From NCBI RefSeq assembly GCF_014174255.1, contig NZ_JABEQJ010000018.1:1-64000 (forward strand): 64,000 nt of DNA, read 5' to 3'. This document shows, in pieces, positions 8,547 through 17,105 of the stretch (the stretch's first letter is position 1; the number at the start of each line of letters is the position of its first letter). The notes below the pieces were generated by a model. It did no database searches. It had not been told where the DNA came from and saw only the letters and a list, made by a program, of their open reading frames with translations. This stretch comes from Gluconacetobacter sacchari (GTDB lineage: Bacteria > Pseudomonadota > Alphaproteobacteria > Acetobacterales > Acetobacteraceae). Made by a program: the position numbers and the translations under genes.

Positions 8547-9752
8547 ATGCCACGCATCACCAGCCAGACCGCCGTCGTCGGCCTGCTGTTCGTCCTCTAC
8601 ACGGTCAATGGGGTCGATCGGGTCTGCCTGTCGATCGCCATGCCGCTCCTGGCCGACCATTATCATTTTTCACCGATGCAGGAAGGGATTCTGTTCAGCA
8701 GCTTCTTCTGGACCTATTGCCTGTTCCAACTCCCTTCCGGACTGCTGCTGGACAGGGTGCTGCCGTCGGTCGTGATCGTGGCTTCGGTGGCGTTCTGGGG
8801 CGTCGCCGCCGCGCTGTCGGGCGCGGCGATGGGGTTCGGCACATTGCTGGTGACGCGCCTGATGCTGGGCCTGTTCGAGGCGCCATTCATGCCCGCCGCC
8901 AATATCATCGTCCAGCGGACCGTGGGCAGCGCCGCCCGGCAGGGGCGGATCACGATCATCGACAGCGGGGCCGCGTTCGGGGCCGCCTTCGGGTCATACG
9001 CCGCCTCGGCGATCGTCGCCGCCACGGAGTCGTGGCGGCTTGCCTTCCTGATCACCGGCGGCGCGGCGGTCTGCCTGGCACCGCTGGCGTGGCGACAATT
9101 GGTCGCACGCCGGACGACGGCCCGCCCGCCCGCCATGCCGTCCGGCCGGCGGGTCGGACGGTCGACGGAGCGCGGCATTCTGACGCGTGACGTCCTTTAC
9201 ATGTGTCTGGGCCGGGTCGCCTTTGCCAACGTGTTCTTCGGCTTTGCCTCCTGGGCCCCGTCGCTGCTGATCGCCCGCCGCCATATCAGCCTGGAAATCG
9301 CCGGTCTCATCACAGCCCTGATGTTCGTGGCCGCCGGCTTCGGCGAGATCGCGGGAGGGATCGTCTTCAGCCGCCTGCGTTGCCGGCTGGGGTTCGATCC
9401 CGCGCTGCGGATGACGATCTGCCTGTCGGGCGCGGTGGCCCTGGTGGCGCTGGTCGCCGCGAATGCCATCGGCACCCTCGCTCTCTGCGCCGGCACGCTG
9501 ATGATGGGACTGTTCTTCTATATGTTCGGCGGGATCTACTGGGTCATTCCCGCGGCGATCGCACCGGAAGGCCGGCTGGGGCTGGTCGGGGGGATCCTGA
9601 ATTTCTCCGGCACGTTCGGAGGCATCACGGTCGGCATCATCTCCGGCTGGATCGTGAAAAACTGGGGCTATGGAGCACTGTACGGATATTTTGTCGGCTG
9701 CATGGGCTTGTATATTCTGTTTTCGATGTGCCTGCGCCCCGGGCGGCGGTGA
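8547..9752 (+). CDS. MFS transporter, anion:cation symporter (ACS)-like
   Basis: Inner-membrane secondary carrier of 401 residues with twelve predicted hydrophobic segments. The N-terminal MFS signature is present (GVDRVCLSIAMPLLADHY, then PSGLLLDRV between helices 2 and 3), with a second half starting near residue 210 (GRVAFANVFFGF). The N-terminal pattern resembles ACS-family carriers for organic anions such as sugar acids and hexuronates. CGGAGGGA precedes the ATG. As the inner-membrane partner of the TonB receptor four genes upstream it would complete an uptake route. Substrate unknown. Confidence 0.88.
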   Translation: MPRITSQTAVVGLLFVLYTVNGVDRVCLSIAMPLLADHYHFSPMQEGILFSSFFWTYCLFQLPSGLLLDRVLPSVVIVASVAFWGVAAALSGAAMGFGTLLVTRLMLGLFEAPFMPAANIIVQRTVGSAARQGRITIIDSGAAFGAAFGSYAASAIVAATESWRLAFLITGGAAVCLAPLAWRQLVARRTTARPPAMPSGRRVGRSTERGILTRDVLYMCLGRVAFANVFFGFASWAPSLLIARRHISLEIAGLITALMFVAAGFGEIAGGIVFSRLRCRLGFDPALRMTICLSGAVALVALVAANAIGTLALCAGTLMMGLFFYMFGGIYWVIPAAIAPEGRLGLVGGILNFSGTFGGITVGIISGWIVKNWGYGALYGYFVGCMGLYILFSMCLRPGRR

Positions 9753-9875
9753 CCGCGCGCCGGTGCCGGTCGGTTTCCTCTCGGCAGGAACTCCGCTATC
9801 GTAGACGGTATGGCTATCTGTATCCTGCTGGATATGGATCACACCCGACCGATAATACGGAGCGACAGGATCGTC

Positions 9876-10733
9876 ATGGCGCCATCAGGTCAGAGATCGA
9901 CCAGAGTCCTCACGGAAAGACAGCCGGCAGAGCGGTCTTCCCCCAAGGGTGACGAAGCGGGCCTGAGCCCGAAATCCAAGTCGCCGGCCATCAACCGCTC
10001 GTACGACATCCTCGACCTGCTTGCGAGCGCGCGCGCGCCGGTCCTGTCGCGGGCGGATATCACGCAGCAGATCGGGCTGCCGCGCTCATCGACGGCAAAC
10101 CTGCTGAGCGCGCTGGAGGAATGCGGCCTGGTCGAGCGGACGGGAAACGACTATTCGCTGGGTCGCAAGATCGTTACGCTGGCAAGCGCCTACCTCCGCA
10201 AATTCGATCCGGTCCAGGAATTTTATCGATATTGCTCCAATTCGGATATCCTGAAGGACGAAACGGTCCGGATCGCCATACTGGACCGGAATGAAATCAT
10301 CTATATCGCCCGGTACGAGGGCCATCCCGCCATTCACCTGACCTCGAATATCGGGGATCGCATGCCGGTATCGCTGTCCGCGGTCGGCAAGGCCATCGTC
10401 GCGCGCCTGGATGACGAAGACGTGCAGAAAATGTTCTCCGGGACCAGGATCCTGCCGGTCATGACGGAACATTCGATCCGGACCCTTCCCCAGCTTCGCA
10501 AGGAACTGAAGGAGACGCGCCTGCGCGGCTACGCGATCGAGGACGAGGAAGCCACGCCCGGCGTCGTATGCCTGGGCATGGCGGTGCCCACCCGCGGCGT
10601 GAACGGCCCCAAGATGGGCGTATCCGTCAGTTCCGTGAAGGTCACGTTCGATCAGCAGCGGCATGCCCGGCTGCTCGAAGGCTTGCAGAACCTGGTCCGC
10701 GCCATCGGCAGCCCGTTGGACGGCATGGAATAG
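9876..10733 (+). CDS. IclR-family transcriptional regulator
   Basis: The protein has an N-terminal winged helix-turn-helix (INRSYDILDLLAS, then ITQQIGLPRSSTANLLSALEECGLV) and a C-terminal effector-binding domain (MPVSLSAVGKAIVARL, RGYAIEDEEATPGVVCLGMAVP). These are the two halves of IclR proteins, which usually control catabolic genes in response to a small organic acid. The frame extends upstream to an ATG at 9810. The ATG at 9876, preceded by CAGGA, is preferred because the stretch between looks like promoter sequence. It gives 285 residues. The gene ends the forward cluster, and the palindrome at 4194-4228 is a plausible target. Confidence 0.9.
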   Translation: MAPSGQRSTRVLTERQPAERSSPKGDEAGLSPKSKSPAINRSYDILDLLASARAPVLSRADITQQIGLPRSSTANLLSALEECGLVERTGNDYSLGRKIVTLASAYLRKFDPVQEFYRYCSNSDILKDETVRIAILDRNEIIYIARYEGHPAIHLTSNIGDRMPVSLSAVGKAIVARLDDEDVQKMFSGTRILPVMTEHSIRTLPQLRKELKETRLRGYAIEDEEATPGVVCLGMAVPTRGVNGPKMGVSVSSVKVTFDQQRHARLLEGLQNLVRAIGSPLDGME

Positions 10734-10797
10734 CCCCCAGGGCTCTGCCGCTTCCCGAGCTCGCCCGGCCGGAAAGGCGACCCAACGGGCAGATCCG

Positions 10798-11343
10798 TCA
10801 CTGGAAGCGGGGCGAGACCTCCTTGACCGCCGCCACCGCGCAGGCTTCGTCCAGCTCGCCCCCCGGCGCGCCGGAAACACCCAGCCCGCCGAGCACCGAA
10901 CGATCCGCCCGGCGCAACAGCACGCCGCCAGGCACGAACAGAACCTGCGGAATCGTGTTCAGCGCCCCGTTGGCGGGCCCGGTGACCTTGGCGGCGATCA
11001 GCGCGCTGGTCGTGTCCTTGTCGAAGGTCATGCCGTAGGCATAGGCCGTGTAGGCCTTGCGGTAGGATACCGACAGCGATTGCAGCGGCACGGTGTCCCC
11101 TTTGATGATCGCCTGTTCGTGGCCGGAGGGATCGACCACGGCGGCGGTCACGGACCAGCCGCGCGCCGCACAGATCCGCACCGCCGCCGCCGCGAGCTGG
11201 TCTGCGATCTCCCACGCCAATTTCTGGGTGGTGATGACGGCCGGCCCGGCGGCCCGCGCCGGGCCGGCCGTCAGCGTGCCCGCGACCATGCCGGACGCGA
11301 GCAGGCCTGCCGCCATGCGGCGATATGCTGCCATGGCTCTCAT
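10798..11343 (-). CDS. GlcG/HbpS-family (DUF336) exported protein
   Basis: The 181 residues begin with a signal peptide (MRAMAAYRRMAAGLLASG, cleavage near PARAAG) followed by the GlcG/HbpS fold: VVDPSGHEQAIIKGD, SYRKAYTAYAYG, and the glycine-rich GGVLLRR to GGLGVSGAPGGELDEACA stretch. Family members bind haem or act in glycolate, propanediol and similar operons; the role here is unknown. Its ATG overlaps the stop of the upstream aldo/keto reductase (ATGA), so the two are translationally coupled. The exported form suggests periplasmic haem or cofactor binding rather than cytosolic chaperoning. Confidence 0.83.
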   Translation of the reverse strand: MRAMAAYRRMAAGLLASGMVAGTLTAGPARAAGPAVITTQKLAWEIADQLAAAAVRICAARGWSVTAAVVDPSGHEQAIIKGDTVPLQSLSVSYRKAYTAYAYGMTFDKDTTSALIAAKVTGPANGALNTIPQVLFVPGGVLLRRADRSVLGGLGVSGAPGGELDEACAVAAVKEVSPRFQ

Positions 11344-12398
11344 GCCTTGCCGACGATGGGGCCAAGCAGCAGCAGGTCGGCCGCCGACAGACGATCCGAC
11401 GCCGTGCGGGCCTGATGCCAGTATGGATAGAGCAGCGGCGGCGCGCTGGCGGCATCCAGCCGGCCCATGTCTTCGGCCGACAGGGTAAGTTCGGCGGCTT
11501 TCAGATTATCGGCCAACTGGGCGTCGGTCCGCGCCCCGATCACCACCGAGGTGATGGCCGGACGCTGCGCGACCCAGGCCAGCGCCACCTGCGCGGCAGA
11601 GACACCCCGTTCCGCGCCGATCGCCACCAGCACCTCGACGACATCGTACAGTTTTTCGACATCATAGACCGGAGGCTCACCCCACTGGGCCAACTGGCGC
11701 GTGCCCTCGGGTTCGGGCTTGCCGCGCCGATGCTTGCCGGACAGCAGGCCCCCGGCCAGCGGGCTCCATACCTGCACGCCGATGCCCTGGTCCAGCGCCA
11801 CCGGCAGCAATTCGTATTCGGCCTCGCGCGCCTGCAACGAATAATAGATCTGCTGCGCCACCGGCGCGATCAGCCGGTGACGCTCGGCCGTGCCCAGCGC
11901 CTTCATCAGGTGCCAGGCCGAGAAATTGGACACGCCGGCATAGCGGATCTTGCCCGAGCGGGTCAGCGTGTCCAGCGCCTCCAGCGTCTCGTCCAACGGG
12001 GTCTGGCCGTCCCATTCATGCAGGTAATACAGGTCGATATGGTCCCGGCCCAGGCGGCGCAGGCTGGCCTCGGCCGCCGCGACGATATGGAAGCGCGACA
12101 GGCCGGCATCGTTCGCCCCCTCGCCCATGCGAAAGCGCGTCTTGGTGCTGACCAGGATGTCCGACGACCGGCCCTTCAACGCCGCGCCCAGGATTTCCTC
12201 CGACACGCCGGAGGAATAGATGTCGGCGGTGTCGAAGATATTGATCCCGGCCGCGATGCACATGTCGATCTGCCGCTGCGCGCCCGCGAGATCGGTATTG
12301 CCGGTCTTGGCGAATGCCCCCTTGCCGCCGAACGTCATGGTGCCGAGCGTGAAGGCGGAAATCCGCAGGCCGGAACGGCCGAGCTGGCGATAATGCAT
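11340..12398 (-). CDS. Aldo/keto reductase
   Basis: NADPH-dependent reductase of aldehydes or ketones with a TIM-barrel fold of 352 residues. The family tetrad Asp-Tyr-Lys-His is visible: FDTADIYSSG (Asp, Tyr), STKTRF (Lys) and YYLHEWDG (His). GVSNFSAWHL and the C-terminal NADP site (VVIGARTDAQLADNLKA) are also clear. AGGAGG precedes the ATG at 12398. It is divergent from a LysR gene with a palindrome between them, so LysR control of the aldo/keto reductase-GlcG pair is likely. Physiological substrate unknown. Confidence 0.93.
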   Translation of the reverse strand: MHYRQLGRSGLRISAFTLGTMTFGGKGAFAKTGNTDLAGAQRQIDMCIAAGINIFDTADIYSSGVSEEILGAALKGRSSDILVSTKTRFRMGEGANDAGLSRFHIVAAAEASLRRLGRDHIDLYYLHEWDGQTPLDETLEALDTLTRSGKIRYAGVSNFSAWHLMKALGTAERHRLIAPVAQQIYYSLQAREAEYELLPVALDQGIGVQVWSPLAGGLLSGKHRRGKPEPEGTRQLAQWGEPPVYDVEKLYDVVEVLVAIGAERGVSAAQVALAWVAQRPAITSVVIGARTDAQLADNLKAAELTLSAEDMGRLDAASAPPLLYPYWHQARTASDRLSAADLLLLGPIVGKA

Positions 12399-12469
12399 GA
12401 GGTGCCTCCTGTAACGGATCGATCAGCGGGACTATGGGCGCACGGGGCGGAGAATGATAACCGTCAAAA

Positions 12470-12487
12470 CCGGAAAACAGTTTCCGG
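12470..12487. promoter_or_regulatory. Palindrome in AKR/LysR divergent promoter
   Basis: CCGGAAA (12470-12476) and TTTCCGG (12481-12487) flank four bases, 12 bases upstream of the LysR start codon. Its position and dyad symmetry fit a LysR-type autoregulatory site, although it lacks the exact T-N11-A core expected of many LysR operators. Confidence 0.5.
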
Positions 12488-12499
12488 AAAGAGCGGATA

Positions 12500-13408
12500 A
12501 TGCGCGATATTGACGAGATGCGGGTCATGGTCGAAATCGCCCGGCAGGGCGGCCTGTCGGCGGCGGCGCGGCATCTGGGCCTTGCCCCGTCGGTGGTCGG
12601 CGACCGGCTGGCGCGGCTGGAACGCCGCCTGGGCACGCGCCTGCTGGTGCGCACCACCCGGCGCCAGACCCTGACCGAGGCCGGCCGCGTCTATCTGGAC
12701 GAGGCGACCGCGATCCTGGCGGCGACCGAGACGCTGGAGGCAAAGGTTCGCGAGACGACCGGCGCCCCGGGCGGCAAGCTGCGCGTGACCGCGCCCACGC
12801 CATTCGGGCGCCTGCGACTGGCACCGTTCGTCGCGGATTTCGTCCGCCGCCATCCGGGTATCCGCGTGCATCTGACATTGGAGGACCGCATGGCCGACAT
12901 CGTCGGCGAGGGGTTCGACATCGCCATTCGCGGCGCGCCGGTGGTCGATACCACCCTGACCGGCCGCCGCCTGATGGAAAGCCGCCGCGTACTGGTGGCC
13001 AGCCCGGACTATCTGGCGCGCCGGGGCACGCCGGACTGTCCCGCCGACCTGGTCCGCCATGACTGCCTGGTCGCCAACATGACGGGCGAATGCCGGGCCA
13101 CATGGCGCTTCGGCCGCGGCGAGACCGCCCGATCATGGCGGATCGACGGGCTCCTGGCCTCCAGCAATTCGGAACTGCCGGTGCAGTGGGCACTGGCCGG
13201 GCTGGGCCTGACCCAGAAATCGCTCTGGGAAGTCGAGGACTCCATAGGCGCCGGACGGCTGGTGCCGGTGATGGAACCGTGGGAGCCCGACCCCGTCACC
13301 TTCTATGCCATCCACCCCGTCAGCACCGCCCATTCGCAGAAGATCGCGCTGTTCATCGGCGACCTGCTGCAACAGGGCGGCATCGCGAGCGATCAGACGG
13401 CGCCGTAG
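12500..13408 (+). CDS. LysR-family transcriptional regulator
   Basis: The 302 residues have an N-terminal helix-turn-helix (MRVMVEIARQGGLSAAARHL, then RLARLERRLGTRLLVRTTRR) and a substrate-binding domain from about residue 90 (GKLRVTAPTPFGRL; ALAGLGLTQKSLWEV). This is the PA2758/DmlR-like branch. It is divergent from the aldo/keto reductase pair. The 3' end overlaps the convergent FAH gene by 16 bases. Inducer unknown. Confidence 0.94.
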   Translation: MRDIDEMRVMVEIARQGGLSAAARHLGLAPSVVGDRLARLERRLGTRLLVRTTRRQTLTEAGRVYLDEATAILAATETLEAKVRETTGAPGGKLRVTAPTPFGRLRLAPFVADFVRRHPGIRVHLTLEDRMADIVGEGFDIAIRGAPVVDTTLTGRRLMESRRVLVASPDYLARRGTPDCPADLVRHDCLVANMTGECRATWRFGRGETARSWRIDGLLASSNSELPVQWALAGLGLTQKSLWEVEDSIGAGRLVPVMEPWEPDPVTFYAIHPVSTAHSQKIALFIGDLLQQGGIASDQTAP

Positions 13409-14088
13409 GCCACGTCCAGCGTGCCGACCCCCACACAGGCCGCATGCAGCACGTCCCCCGGCCGCACCGCGCCGACGCCCGCCGGCGTGCCGGTCATGAC
13501 CAGGTCCCCCGGTGCCAGGGCGACGAAGGCACTGAGCTGCGAGACGATATCCGCGACCGGCCAGATCATGTCCGACACATCGCCCTGTTGCCGGACCACG
13601 CCATTCACCGAAAGTGTGATGGGGCCATGATCCGGATGGCCGATCGCGGCCACGGGCGCTACCGGCCCGATCGGGCAGGACTGGTCGAACCCCTTGGCCA
13701 GCGCCCACGGCCGACCCGTCTTCTTGGCCTCGGCCTGCAAGTCGCGGCGCGTCATGTCCAGACCCAGCGCATAGCCATAGATATGCGACAACGCCTGATC
13801 CGCCGGGATATCCCGGCCGCCGGTGCCGATCGCCACCACCAGTTCGACCTCGTAATGCAGATTGGCGGTCCTGACCGGAAAGGGCAGCACGCCGCCGCCA
13901 GGGACGACGGCGTCGCCCGGCTTGGCGAAGAAGAAAGGCGGCGCGCGATCCGGATCGCCCCCCATCTCGCGCGCATGGTCGGCATAGTTCTGCCCGACGC
14001 ACCAGATCCGGCGCACCGGGAAACGGGCATCGGTCCCGATGACGGACAGGCTGGGCTGCGGCGGAGGCGAAATGACGTAATCGGTCAT
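13393..14088 (-). CDS. Fumarylacetoacetate hydrolase (FAH) family protein
   Basis: Mg-dependent C-C hydrolases or decarboxylases acting on acylpyruvates, fumarylpyruvate or oxaloacetate. With the ATG at 14088 (preceded by AGGAAA) the protein has 231 residues, the normal size of small FAH proteins. Motifs include IWCVGQNYADHAREMG near 27, the metal-binding acidic YEVELVVAIG stretch, KGFDQSCPIGPV and GDLVMTGTPAGVG near the C-terminus. The reading frame extends upstream to 14169 but without a ribosome site. It is divergent from the class III aminotransferase. Together they could process an amino/oxo acid, but the substrate is not readable. Confidence 0.9.
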   Translation of the reverse strand: MTDYVISPPPQPSLSVIGTDARFPVRRIWCVGQNYADHAREMGGDPDRAPPFFFAKPGDAVVPGGGVLPFPVRTANLHYEVELVVAIGTGGRDIPADQALSHIYGYALGLDMTRRDLQAEAKKTGRPWALAKGFDQSCPIGPVAPVAAIGHPDHGPITLSVNGVVRQQGDVSDMIWPVADIVSQLSAFVALAPGDLVMTGTPAGVGAVRPGDVLHAACVGVGTLDVAYGAV

Positions 14089-14276
14089 GATCGGTTTCCT
14101 GAAGACGATCGGATTGAAGGGCCGGCAGGAAATACGCCGGATGGCCGGGTACCGTGGCAGCCGCGCCAACTGGCCACATATATTGGCGAAACTGGCTCTA
14201 CAAGCGTGTCGCCGGAACGCCTGATATCTCGCACCCGAGACTCCCGGACGCCCGCAGCACCCGAAAAGACCCGATC

Positions 14277-15659
14277 ATGTCCTTTCCCGCAACATTGAAC
14301 GACCCCGCCCACATCGTGGAGATGGACCGCGCCCATGTCTGGCATCATCTGACCCAGCACAAGGCGTTCGAAACCGCGGAACCGCCCGTCTTCGTCGAGG
14401 GACGAGGGCTGCGCCTGTGGGACATCCACGGCCGCGAATTGCTCGATGCCACCTCGGGCGGGGTGTGGACGGTCAATGTCGGCTACGGCCGGCGCAGCAT
14501 CGCCGACGCCGTGCATGCCCAGCTTCTTGCGCTCAATTACTACGCGGGCAGCGCCGGCTCGGTGCCCGGATCGGTCTTCGCCACCAGATTGCTGGAGAAG
14601 ATGCCCGGCATGAGCCGTGTCTATTACGGCAACTCGGGATCGGAGGCGAACGAGAAGGTCTTCAAGATGGTGCGGCAGATCGCCGCCCAGCATCACGGCG
14701 GCCGCAAATGGAAGATCCTGTACCGCGAACGCGATTATCACGGCACGTCGCTCGGCGCCCTGTCGGCATGCGGCCAGCCGCAGCGTTGCGCCGATTACGG
14801 CCCGTTCGTCCCCGGCTTCGTCGAAATTCCGCATTGCCTCGAATATCGCGCGCAGTTTCACGATGCCGCCGATTACGGCCAGGCCTGCGCCGATGCGATC
14901 GAAGCCATCATCCTGCGCGAGGGCCCGGATACGATCGGCGCCCTGTGCCTGGAACCGATCACCGCCGGCGGCGGCGTCATCACGCCGCCGCCCGGCTATT
15001 GGGAGCGCATCCAGGATCTCTGCCGGCGCTACGAGATCCTGCTGCATATCGACGAGGTCGTCTGTGGCCTGGGCCGGACCGGCACCTGGTTCGGCTACCA
15101 GAATTACGGCATCCGCCCCGATTTCGTGACGATGGCCAAAGGCGTCGCCTCGGGCTACGCCGCCATCGCCTGCACCGTCACGACCGAGGCGATCTTCGAC
15201 CAGTTCAAACGCGCGGCGCCCGACGACATGGATTATTTCCGCGACATCTCGACTTTCGGCGGATGCCTGGCCGGCCCCGCCGCGGCGCTGGAGAACATGC
15301 GCATCATCGAGGATGAAGGGCTGTTGAACAACACGCTCCTGATGGGCGCGCGCCTGCACGCCAACCTGCTCGGCCTGATGGGCCGCCATGCATCCATCGG
15401 CGAGGTCCGGGGCAAGGGCCTGTTCTGGGGCATCGAACTGGTCGCCGACCGCACCACCCGAGCCCCGCTGGACGAGACGATCGTGCAGCGCGTCGTCGCC
15501 GAATGCCGCAAGGCAGGCGTCCTGATCGGCATGACCAACCGCAGCCTGCCGTCCTTCAACAACACGCTCTGCCTCAGCCCGGCCCTGGTCGCGACGGCGG
15601 AGGATATCGACCGGATCGGCGAAAGCATCGATCGGGCCCTGACAGCCTGCCTGGGCTGA
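14277..15659 (+). CDS. Class III pyridoxal-phosphate aminotransferase
   Basis: Omega-aminotransferase of 460 residues; members use taurine, beta-alanine, putrescine or similar amines with pyruvate as acceptor. The PLP-binding lysine is Lys288 in TMAKGVASGY. Other family marks are YYGNSGSEANEKVFKM near 115, RERDYHGTSLGALSACG, and HIDEVVCGLGRTG near 260 carrying the cofactor-binding Asp. The overall pattern is closest to taurine-pyruvate-type enzymes, which is inference. The ATG at 14277 was chosen over longer forms because MSFPATLNDP opens the conserved part. It is divergent from the FAH gene. Confidence 0.9.
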   Translation: MSFPATLNDPAHIVEMDRAHVWHHLTQHKAFETAEPPVFVEGRGLRLWDIHGRELLDATSGGVWTVNVGYGRRSIADAVHAQLLALNYYAGSAGSVPGSVFATRLLEKMPGMSRVYYGNSGSEANEKVFKMVRQIAAQHHGGRKWKILYRERDYHGTSLGALSACGQPQRCADYGPFVPGFVEIPHCLEYRAQFHDAADYGQACADAIEAIILREGPDTIGALCLEPITAGGGVITPPPGYWERIQDLCRRYEILLHIDEVVCGLGRTGTWFGYQNYGIRPDFVTMAKGVASGYAAIACTVTTEAIFDQFKRAAPDDMDYFRDISTFGGCLAGPAAALENMRIIEDEGLLNNTLLMGARLHANLLGLMGRHASIGEVRGKGLFWGIELVADRTTRAPLDETIVQRVVAECRKAGVLIGMTNRSLPSFNNTLCLSPALVATAEDIDRIGESIDRALTACLG

Positions 15660-15705
15660 GCGCGGCTCTTCATGCGAGGGGCCCCGGGGCTGCCGCCCCG
15701 TGCAA

Positions 15706-16245
15706 TCAGGAGAACAGGGATTTGCGCATCCGCACCAACGGCACCGCGGTACCGTCCACGTTCGCTTCGACCGTCTCGACGGGCGCATATCCGCTGGCGA
15801 CGTAAAGCGGCTGGCCGCTCAGCGTCGCCATCAGTTCCACCGTGGAATATCCCCCGGCACGCGCCGCCTGTTCGCAGCCCGCAAGGATCACCCGGCCGAT
15901 CCCCTGCCGCGCGCAACGCGGATGGGTGTACATGGCCCGGATCTTCGCGGCATCGCGGGCGGGGTCGAGAAGCTGGGGGTCGCGCAGATCGGTACTATGG
16001 TCGCCGCCATAGAGCGTCGCGCGCCGGCTCCAGCCGCCGCAGCCCACGATCGCGCCGTCCCGCTCGGCCACCAGATAGGTGCCGTCCGCGACGAGCTGGG
16101 TATCCAGCCCCATGATCGCCCGACTAGCTACGATCTGTTCCGGCGTGAGGAATCCGGCCTGCAAGGTCTCGATCGCCCGCGCGATCAATGTTTCCAAGGC
16201 CGGAAGATCGGCCACGGTCGCCCATCGGGTCGCGATGTCCGTCAT
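15706..16245 (-). CDS. GNAT-family N-acetyltransferase
   Basis: Acetyl-CoA-dependent N-acetyltransferase of 179 residues. The GNAT core is visible: YLVAERDGAIVGCGGWSRR (strands 2-4) and the acetyl-CoA pyrophosphate loop RCARQGIGRVIL (R/Q-x-x-G-x-G/A). The YVASGYAPVETVE ending completes the fold. The ATG at 16245 overlaps the stop of the upstream methyltransferase (ATGA), so the two form a coupled pair. Substrate unknown. Confidence 0.88.
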   Translation of the reverse strand: MTDIATRWATVADLPALETLIARAIETLQAGFLTPEQIVASRAIMGLDTQLVADGTYLVAERDGAIVGCGGWSRRATLYGGDHSTDLRDPQLLDPARDAAKIRAMYTHPRCARQGIGRVILAGCEQAARAGGYSTVELMATLSGQPLYVASGYAPVETVEANVDGTAVPLVRMRKSLFS

Positions 16246-17018
16246 CGGCCCTGCGCCGTCGTGCAATGCCATGCGATGATCGACACCGGGAAATGAAAGC
16301 GGATGCCGGTCGGGCCATGCCCCGCGCCGACGCCGAGACGATCCTGCCCCGACGCGATATCGGCCTCGAACAGCGCCGTCAGCGCCGGCATATCCTGCGA
16401 ATCGGCAAGCGTGTCGAGTTGCGCTTCAAGTCGATATCCGTCAATCATCGCCTCCTCCAGTCCGGCTTCGCGTCCGATCCGGCACAATTCATCCAGCGTC
16501 AGGGCGCTGGTGTGCGACGGGTCCCGCAACCGTTCCATCGCATCATAGGCATCCCGCGTCGCGGGCGAAGGCGTCGCGTCGATGACGACGATCCGACCGT
16601 TCGGGCGGCACACACGCTTCATCTCGGCCAGCACCCTGGCGGGATCCGGCATGTGATCGAAACTATAGCGTGTCGTCACCCGATCGAAAACGGCATCGGA
16701 ACATGGCAATACCGTCGCGTCGCCCACCTGCCACGCCATGTTCGCCGCCCCCTGCGCATATTGGCGCTTCCGCGCCTGGGCGATAATCGCCGGCGTCAGG
16801 TCGATACCGGTCACCCGACGCACCCGCTCCGCCATCGCGCAGGCCAGAATACCGGAGCCGCAAGCGACATCGAGAACCGAAACGTCCGGATCCAGGGCAC
16901 AGGCGGCAAGGGTACGCGCCATGGCGTCGGCCTCGGGATGGGCGGGCAGATCGGCAAACGGCTGGGCCCAGCGGATAAACTGGTCGACAATGCGCTGATT
17001 GTGCGGGGTATAGGTCAT
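16242..17018 (-). CDS. Class I SAM-dependent methyltransferase
   Basis: The protein has 258 residues when started at 17018, where GAGGATGAG precedes the ATG. SAM motif I is VLDVACGSG (48-56), followed by an acidic motif II (VTGIDLTP) and the motif IV region (RVTTRYSFDHMPDP). This is the UbiE/Methyltransf_11 type. It does not look like the housekeeping UbiE, which has a different length and termini. It is cotranscribed with the GNAT gene and divergent from a broken AraC gene, which may once have regulated it. Confidence 0.88.
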   Translation of the reverse strand: MTYTPHNQRIVDQFIRWAQPFADLPAHPEADAMARTLAACALDPDVSVLDVACGSGILACAMAERVRRVTGIDLTPAIIAQARKRQYAQGAANMAWQVGDATVLPCSDAVFDRVTTRYSFDHMPDPARVLAEMKRVCRPNGRIVVIDATPSPATRDAYDAMERLRDPSHTSALTLDELCRIGREAGLEEAMIDGYRLEAQLDTLADSQDMPALTALFEADIASGQDRLGVGAGHGPTGIRFHFPVSIIAWHCTTAQGR

Positions 17019-17105
17019 CTCATCCTCATGGATCGAACGAGGAGATAGCCAGAGATGGACCAGACCGGCTAACGCTTGTCGGCCATAGATGGACGGAAAC
17101 CGGCC

